From positions 1 through 21,403 of the forward strand of contig JAYWEL010000166.1 of assembly GCA_043779285.1 (NCBI GenBank): a stretch of DNA of 21,403 nucleotides, written 5' to 3'. Under the pieces are notes generated by a model. The model saw nothing but the letters and a program-made list of their open reading frames with translations. It was not told where the DNA came from and did not search any database. The translations under genes and the position numbers were made by a program. The DNA is from MGR-bin208 sp043779285 (GTDB lineage: Bacteria > Bacteroidota > Bacteroidia > Chitinophagales > Chitinophagaceae). Of this stretch, positions 16,937 to 21,403 are shown piece after piece. How positions within the stretch are numbered: the stretch's first letter is position 1; every line of letters starts with the position of its first letter.

Positions 16937-19900
16937 TTACTGCTTCAGTATCTTAAACACTTTATTCTCTGAAGCTATCCTGATAAAATAAACCCCGGAC
17001 GGATATTTACTGAGATCAAAAATTGCATTGTCCTTTACGACCATCATTTTCAGTTTTATGCCTATTGCGTCAAACAGCTCTGCTATTACCTGTTTTCCTG
17101 ATTGTACAAAAATGATATCATAGGTTAAAGTCGGAAAAACAAGTATTTCATCTTTTTCTGCAAATCGTACCGTTCTTACAGGGCTGATTTTGAAGGAAGC
17201 ATCAATATCCACCATCCTCAATCTGTAGTAATTAACTTTTGGTAGTGGCGCAATATCCTGCCAGGTATAACTAGCTCCATTGGTAATGTTTAAAGCATTC
17301 ACCCTTCCGATTGTTGAATAATTGATACCGTCTGCACTACGCTGGATTTCGAAATGAGATACGTTTTGTTCCGTGGCTGTCACCCATTGCAGGTTCACTT
17401 TCTTTCCATCAGCCGATTTACTGGCATTGAAACTGAGTAATGAAACCGGTAATACGATCTGGAGGGTAGTCTGGAGGGTAGTAACAGCATCTGGATTAAC
17501 TGGAGGTATTTCTAAATTGCCAACTCTATCAACTGCTACAGAATAAAACTTATAAGTGCTACCCATTTTTCCTTTCACCGTTATTGAATCAGCCCGGGTA
17601 TTGGATAAGAGTTTGTAAGTAAGTCTGTCGTTCACCACCACAAATACATCATAATTCTTGATTCCGGAATGTACATCGGTTCCCTGCCATTTTACTGTAA
17701 ACAACGTATCATAAATAACAGCTGGCAACGGCAACACCTGGCTGCCTGGGTTTACTATATCAATGGTGTTCACCCAAAAATCAGTAAATATGGAAGCATT
17801 TTCATCAAATATAATTTCGGCCCTGTTGAGTACCTGCTGTAAATGAGGACGGTTTGCCAAAGGCATGATGCTGAAAGATACAAACCCCTCTCCTTCCGGT
17901 GATGTTTGATTGGGATTTAGAAATCCATCCTGCACATTTACTACAAGCTCACGGGTTACAGGGTCAAGTGATTCGAATGTCCATTTTAATACATTTTGTA
18001 CGGTATCAAGGAAAGCCTTAAACCTCACAATGGTATTTTTAGCTGGCCTTAAATCAACTTCCTGAACATAAGAGCCCGAGGCAAACAGGATCTGATAGGT
18101 TGAATCGGAAAATCCAAAACCGGTAAACCGTATGGAATTTATATCATAAAATCCGGCATCAAGCGTATCAAAAATTCTTACTTCTGATGCAGGTGCTGTA
18201 GCTGTATTTATATTCTCAAACCTGATTGTATAATGCATCAACCCCTTGCCATCTATAAAATTATCTGCCGTGAATCCAAACGGGCCCGTTTTATCATTTG
18301 GATCCATAGAAGAAACATCTTTAACAAACCAATCACTGATATCTTTTCGTTCGTTCCTCTTTGTAAAAGCTTGAACACAGGCACCAGGTATAGTCACAGG
18401 AATAGGAAGGAATTTTAAAGGAATATTCGGCACATCGCCACTGACCAGAGCACCAGTGATCCCAAATACATTGCCCATGACCTCTACTAACAAGTCCTCC
18501 GCCACTTCCTTTGCATATTTTTTAGGACCTATACCCAATGGCCCACCCGCACAGGTAAACACTCCAATAATATCTGAAAGCAGGTTAAATACGTCTGACA
18601 TGTATTTACTAACATCCCCTTTCTTATTTCTGTTTCCCACTACATCGCTGCCAATATTGCCAATAGCACATCCTAAACTGAACGCACTGGTTAAACAATT
18701 GATGCCCGGCACCTGATCGGCCAAATCCAAAATACACAATACAGGATCTGCAAGAAAATCACAAGAGCTTTTAGTGCGCATTAAATCCAATTGCACCAAT
18801 TGTAACGAATCATACAATGGTTTCATAAGGATGGCAAACATCGGCTTCTCGCCAAGCGTTTTGCCCCGCATAAAAAACTCTATACTCTCGGAGCTTTGTG
18901 CTGTAACAACAGGAATTACAAAATAGCCAATCCAGATGGAATCATTCGTTTGGGGGTCATTGATTTTTATAAAGTCATTGATAAATGCACTGTCTCTAAC
19001 AAGGTTGCCTATTGAATCTGTAAGTACACGATTTGATAATTTGGCAATTTCATTATCCGGATGCATGGCTATAATTACCGGCACACCAAAATGGTTAATA
19101 TTACCCGGATTACTAACAGTTACCCGGTAGCGTTGAAATCTGTTGACAAGCCTTACTTGCGGTCCATCCACCTGTATTGTAAGCCCGGGATCTTTTTCCA
19201 TTTCCACTTCAATGCCGTTCTTCAATGTATCTGCAAAGGTTCCTGATTTAATTATAACATCATAGAATCCCAACGGCTCATTTTTGAAACTGAAATTCCC
19301 CTGAACGATCCCACTATCGTTTACAGCAACAGATACTGATTGCAGCGTATGCGTACCCTGTTTCAAAATTACTTTTGCAGTATCAAAAGGGAAACCGCCT
19401 TTCACAAAAACCATCTGCAACTTATTGTTGCCGATTTTTTCCGGTATTACTTTCTGAATACCCTTGTAAAGAATTTGGGTTGTGGCTGTATCAGCACCAC
19501 AACTATTTTGACCAATTAGACGAACATTAAAATTCCCGGGCGTAGTATAAGTATGCACAGGATTTAGTTGTGTGGATGTTGTACCATCACCAAAGTCCCA
19601 AATAACGCTACTAACATTACTTAAGGTAGAAGAAAAAAAGACTTTCCGTTGTTCACGGAGATATGTAAAGTTTACATCGGGTAAAGGCGGTGCTTCGTAA
19701 CTGTAGTTTAGAACGAGAAAACCATGGTTAACCGAATTGATACAACCATACTTTACCGGAGCGGCACTGCCAGTCATCCCTCCCATAACAAAGCTTCCAT
19801 TAGCCAGCAACTCCATATCGTTTGCCCTGTCTGTTGAATTATGTGAACCGAAGCCCATTCCTGTCAACAGCGTTCCTGATGGGTTAAGAGTTGCAGTAAA

Positions 19901-20998
19901 AATATTTCCGTTAAAGCTGTTAGTGGGAAAACTTAAAGAACCAAGTGTATTTATATCTGTATACATACCCAGCATAGCAATATTTCCATTGTTGTCAAGT
20001 GAAAGATCAAAAAAGTTGTTGGTACTGTTGGCACAGCTGATATTAGACGCCCAAATAGGGGCAGCCTGTGAATCAAACTTCAAGAGAGCATGAAAAGCAG
20101 GACCACTGAGTAAGTGTAAAATGGTACTGCTGCCAAAAGTATTCGTATAGCTGGAAGGAAAATTAACCGCCATGTAAACATTATGATTGGCATCCACGAC
20201 GGCTGACCTCACCCGGATCTCGGCCCCTGCATTCATTCCCCAGGCATAATTCCGTATAAGATTTGAGTTGGTATCAATCAAAGTCGCAATTGCATACCTA
20301 CCGCTTCCGCTATTAACCGTTACTCCATCATAGGTATAATTTCCGGTGCAGTTCTGAGAGAAAATAATATTTCCATGAGGGGTTATCTCCAGGCTTGTTT
20401 CGGGAGTTGTAAGAATTATATTGTTGGGGGTAATACTTCCTGAGATTGGCTTACTCCAGATAATACCCCCATTTAAATTAAATTTAAAAAGTGTATTCAC
20501 TTGGCTGCGGGCATAGATTGAGCCCTGATAGCATTTCATATTGAATACATTCATGCCTGTTGTTAATACTGCTTCAAAACTTCCGGAAGAATCAAAACGT
20601 AGTATGCCTGATACGGAAGAAGACAATAATGAATCAGACGCCTGCAGAGGTGAACTTTGGCAGAAAACAGAAACATACACATTATCCAGCTGATCTGTTT
20701 CAATTTCATAACCAAAATCATTACTGCCACCACCGATAGTCTTTATCCATATAAAGTTCCCATTAGGAGAAAATTTAGTTATAAAAACGTCATACCCTCC
20801 CTGGTTGTTAACGGTATTTCCATGGACAGACAAATTCGCATTAAACGATCCGACGGAATATATAAACCCTGCCTGATCAACCGCCAAATCCCGAATTTGC
20901 GGGCCAGGCCCACCTGCTGAATTGAGCCACTTTACGGATTGCGAAAAAACTATTGAGCCGATAAACAGAAAAGCGGCAGTAAATAAAAACTTTTTCAT
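16937..20998 (-). CDS. Large secreted multi-domain protein with PKD domain and T9SS type A sorting signal
   Basis: A 1353-residue surface or secreted protein, function unknown. A Sec signal peptide (1-20, ending IVFSQ) leads into a beta-propeller-like region (about 22-432) with repeated units of the form DxxGNxY...G...F and KFxxxGxxxW, as in SBBP-type repeats. A PKD domain follows (about 438-510, WDFGDGT at 467-473). Ig-like strands run from about 520 to 735. A hydrophobic six-cysteine insert (about 739-885) comes next. Then a domain resembling the DUF7619/conserved-repeat module of T9SS proteins (about 897-1082, NRAEIIFDENASI), an FN3-like domain (about 1085-1165), a second FN3-like domain (about 1185-1280, ITWxxxxEQNVSHFEIQRS type), and a type A C-terminal domain (1280-1353, LSKYPSGVYFIRI) follow. 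ATG 20998 is clear from the signal peptide. An adhesin or matrix role is plausible but inferred. Confidence 0.85.
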   Translation of the reverse strand: MKKFLFTAAFLFIGSIVFSQSVKWLNSAGGPGPQIRDLAVDQAGFIYSVGSFNANLSVHGNTVNNQGGYDVFITKFSPNGNFIWIKTIGGGSNDFGYEIETDQLDNVYVSVFCQSSPLQASDSLLSSSVSGILRFDSSGSFEAVLTTGMNVFNMKCYQGSIYARSQVNTLFKFNLNGGIIWSKPISGSITPNNIILTTPETSLEITPHGNIIFSQNCTGNYTYDGVTVNSGSGRYAIATLIDTNSNLIRNYAWGMNAGAEIRVRSAVVDANHNVYMAVNFPSSYTNTFGSSTILHLLSGPAFHALLKFDSQAAPIWASNISCANSTNNFFDLSLDNNGNIAMLGMYTDINTLGSLSFPTNSFNGNIFTATLNPSGTLLTGMGFGSHNSTDRANDMELLANGSFVMGGMTGSAAPVKYGCINSVNHGFLVLNYSYEAPPLPDVNFTYLREQRKVFFSSTLSNVSSVIWDFGDGTTSTQLNPVHTYTTPGNFNVRLIGQNSCGADTATTQILYKGIQKVIPEKIGNNKLQMVFVKGGFPFDTAKVILKQGTHTLQSVSVAVNDSGIVQGNFSFKNEPLGFYDVIIKSGTFADTLKNGIEVEMEKDPGLTIQVDGPQVRLVNRFQRYRVTVSNPGNINHFGVPVIIAMHPDNEIAKLSNRVLTDSIGNLVRDSAFINDFIKINDPQTNDSIWIGYFVIPVVTAQSSESIEFFMRGKTLGEKPMFAILMKPLYDSLQLVQLDLMRTKSSCDFLADPVLCILDLADQVPGINCLTSAFSLGCAIGNIGSDVVGNRNKKGDVSKYMSDVFNLLSDIIGVFTCAGGPLGIGPKKYAKEVAEDLLVEVMGNVFGITGALVSGDVPNIPLKFLPIPVTIPGACVQAFTKRNERKDISDWFVKDVSSMDPNDKTGPFGFTADNFIDGKGLMHYTIRFENINTATAPASEVRIFDTLDAGFYDINSIRFTGFGFSDSTYQILFASGSYVQEVDLRPAKNTIVRFKAFLDTVQNVLKWTFESLDPVTRELVVNVQDGFLNPNQTSPEGEGFVSFSIMPLANRPHLQQVLNRAEIIFDENASIFTDFWVNTIDIVNPGSQVLPLPAVIYDTLFTVKWQGTDVHSGIKNYDVFVVVNDRLTYKLLSNTRADSITVKGKMGSTYKFYSVAVDRVGNLEIPPVNPDAVTTLQTTLQIVLPVSLLSFNASKSADGKKVNLQWVTATEQNVSHFEIQRSADGINYSTIGRVNALNITNGASYTWQDIAPLPKVNYYRLRMVDIDASFKISPVRTVRFAEKDEILVFPTLTYDIIFVQSGKQVIAELFDAIGIKLKMMVVKDNAIFDLSKYPSGVYFIRIASENKVFKILKQ
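17459..17482. repeat. 12-bp tandem duplication inside the large T9SS cargo gene
   Basis: CTGGAGGGTAGT occurs twice in immediate succession (17459-17470, 17471-17482). It keeps frame and gives the doubled tetrapeptide TTLQTTLQ (residues 1173-1180) in the linker between two FN3-like domains. Confidence 0.85.
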
Positions 20999-21134
20999 TG
21001 CAATATATTTTCAGTAAAACTCAGGTTTATACCACTGCGGGTCAATACCAATAATTCGTCAATTTTAACCGCTGAAAAATACCTGAAAGGAGGTAGTTAA
21101 TTTTCCATTTTAGTTTCTATCTTACCACACAATA
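20999..21134. other. Divergent intergenic region, T9SS cargo / TPR protein
   Basis: 136 bp with no open frame. It contains GAAAGGAGGT at 21085-21094, an almost full complement of the 16S rRNA 3' end, but no start codon follows at a usable distance; the next ATG is about 40 bases on. No clear TAnnTTTG element was found for either gene. Confidence 0.4.
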
Positions 21135-21403
21135 ATGAACAAAACAATCATTAACCAACTGCTTATGACCTTTTTTCCTACAAAACTTAGACAGTGTATA
21201 TTTATTTTTTTTCTTCAGTTTGTTCTATTTAACTCCGGACAATCACAGCCGCCCAAAGCGAATGAAGTTGATAGTATGTTCAATATTATTAAGTCGGGAA
21301 AAGATACAGCTGTTATATCAGCCTATGCCGGGCTCAGCAATCTGTACTATTTTAAAGGCCAGCAGGATTCTGCAATTTATTACAGTGGCCTTGGAATTAA
21401 GTT
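21135..21403 (+). CDS. Secreted/periplasmic TPR-containing protein, N-terminal part (3' cut by window edge)
   Basis: The frame opens at ATG 21135 and runs to the window end without a stop (89 codons plus two bases). The N-terminus has a basic start, a hydrophobic core (about residues 20-34, IFIFFLQFVLF) and NSGQS, a likely Sec signal peptide. A mature region follows with AYAGLSNLYYFKGQQDSAIYYS, which fits the tetratricopeptide consensus (Leu/Tyr, Gly, then Ala at the usual spacing). In Bacteroidota this architecture often begins a TPR sensor histidine kinase or a LuxR/LytTR-type regulator with periplasmic TPRs, but the effector part lies beyond the window. It is divergent from the large T9SS cargo gene. 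The 3' remainder is needed for assignment. Confidence 0.7.
   Translation, partial: MNKTIINQLLMTFFPTKLRQCIFIFFLQFVLFNSGQSQPPKANEVDSMFNIIKSGKDTAVISAYAGLSNLYYFKGQQDSAIYYSGLGIK

Noticed and set aside
21085..21094. GAAAGGAGGT, a near-perfect Shine-Dalgarno sequence in the intergenic region
   Set aside because: No ATG, GTG or TTG follows at 5-12 bases, and the frames run into stops at once. The nearest real start is about 40 bases away. Probably chance, and Bacteroidota rarely depend on such sites.
1..21403. A defence, toxin-antitoxin, phage or CRISPR system
   Set aside because: No repeats with spacers, integrase, transposase, restriction or toxin-like genes were seen. The NYN protein is the only nuclease-like gene and it has no partner here.

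Overview
The window looks like a chromosomal segment from a member of the Bacteroidota, probably near Chitinophagaceae/Sphingobacteriales. Support for this: low GC; two proteins with type IX secretion (T9SS) C-terminal sorting domains; a TonB-dependent receptor with a carboxypeptidase-regulatory-like N-domain; a paired DUF1800/DUF1501 locus; little Shine-Dalgarno use; and -7 elements of the TAnnTTTG type before some genes. The family placement is inference.

Layout. 1-502 is the 3' end of pyrC (dihydroorotase). 568-4360 is a plus-strand run: a MutS-like ATPase without the mismatch-recognition domains, a YifB/ComM AAA+ ATPase, and a family-25-type glycosyltransferase. 4502-6283 is an exporter-type half-transporter ABC protein. 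It converges on a minus-strand block (12648 down to 6307): DUF1800 and DUF1501 as an apparent operon, then a TonB-dependent receptor with its own upstream regulatory region, then a small DUF2721 membrane protein 20 bp behind the receptor. 12886-13638 is a NYN RNase-like plus OST-HTH protein. It converges on a minus-strand thiolase across a perfect hairpin terminator. 14986-16874 carries pyrD (class 2 dihydroorotate dehydrogenase) followed 9 bp later by a TerC-family membrane protein whose reading frame is broken at one A-tract. A second hairpin separates this from a 1353-residue secreted multi-domain T9SS cargo protein on the minus strand. The right edge holds the start of a secreted or periplasmic TPR protein, possibly a sensor.

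How the genes relate. pyrC and pyrD encode consecutive steps of pyrimidine synthesis but lie about 14 kb apart with unrelated genes between. DUF1800/DUF1501 is a recurring pair of unknown function; here the DUF1501 member has both a Tat-like N-terminus and a T9SS C-terminus. The most notable items are three. The TerC gene is split exactly at an in-phase A AAA AAG heptamer (a programmed -1 frameshift, a mutation or a sequence error). A repeat-rich putative operator lies before the TonB receptor. A six-cysteine hydrophobic module of unknown identity sits inside the large T9SS cargo protein. Most of the window is ordinary housekeeping and cell-envelope content. No tRNA, rRNA, CRISPR, IS element or phage gene was seen. 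No gene-free stretch exceeds 300 bp; the longest is 12649-12885.
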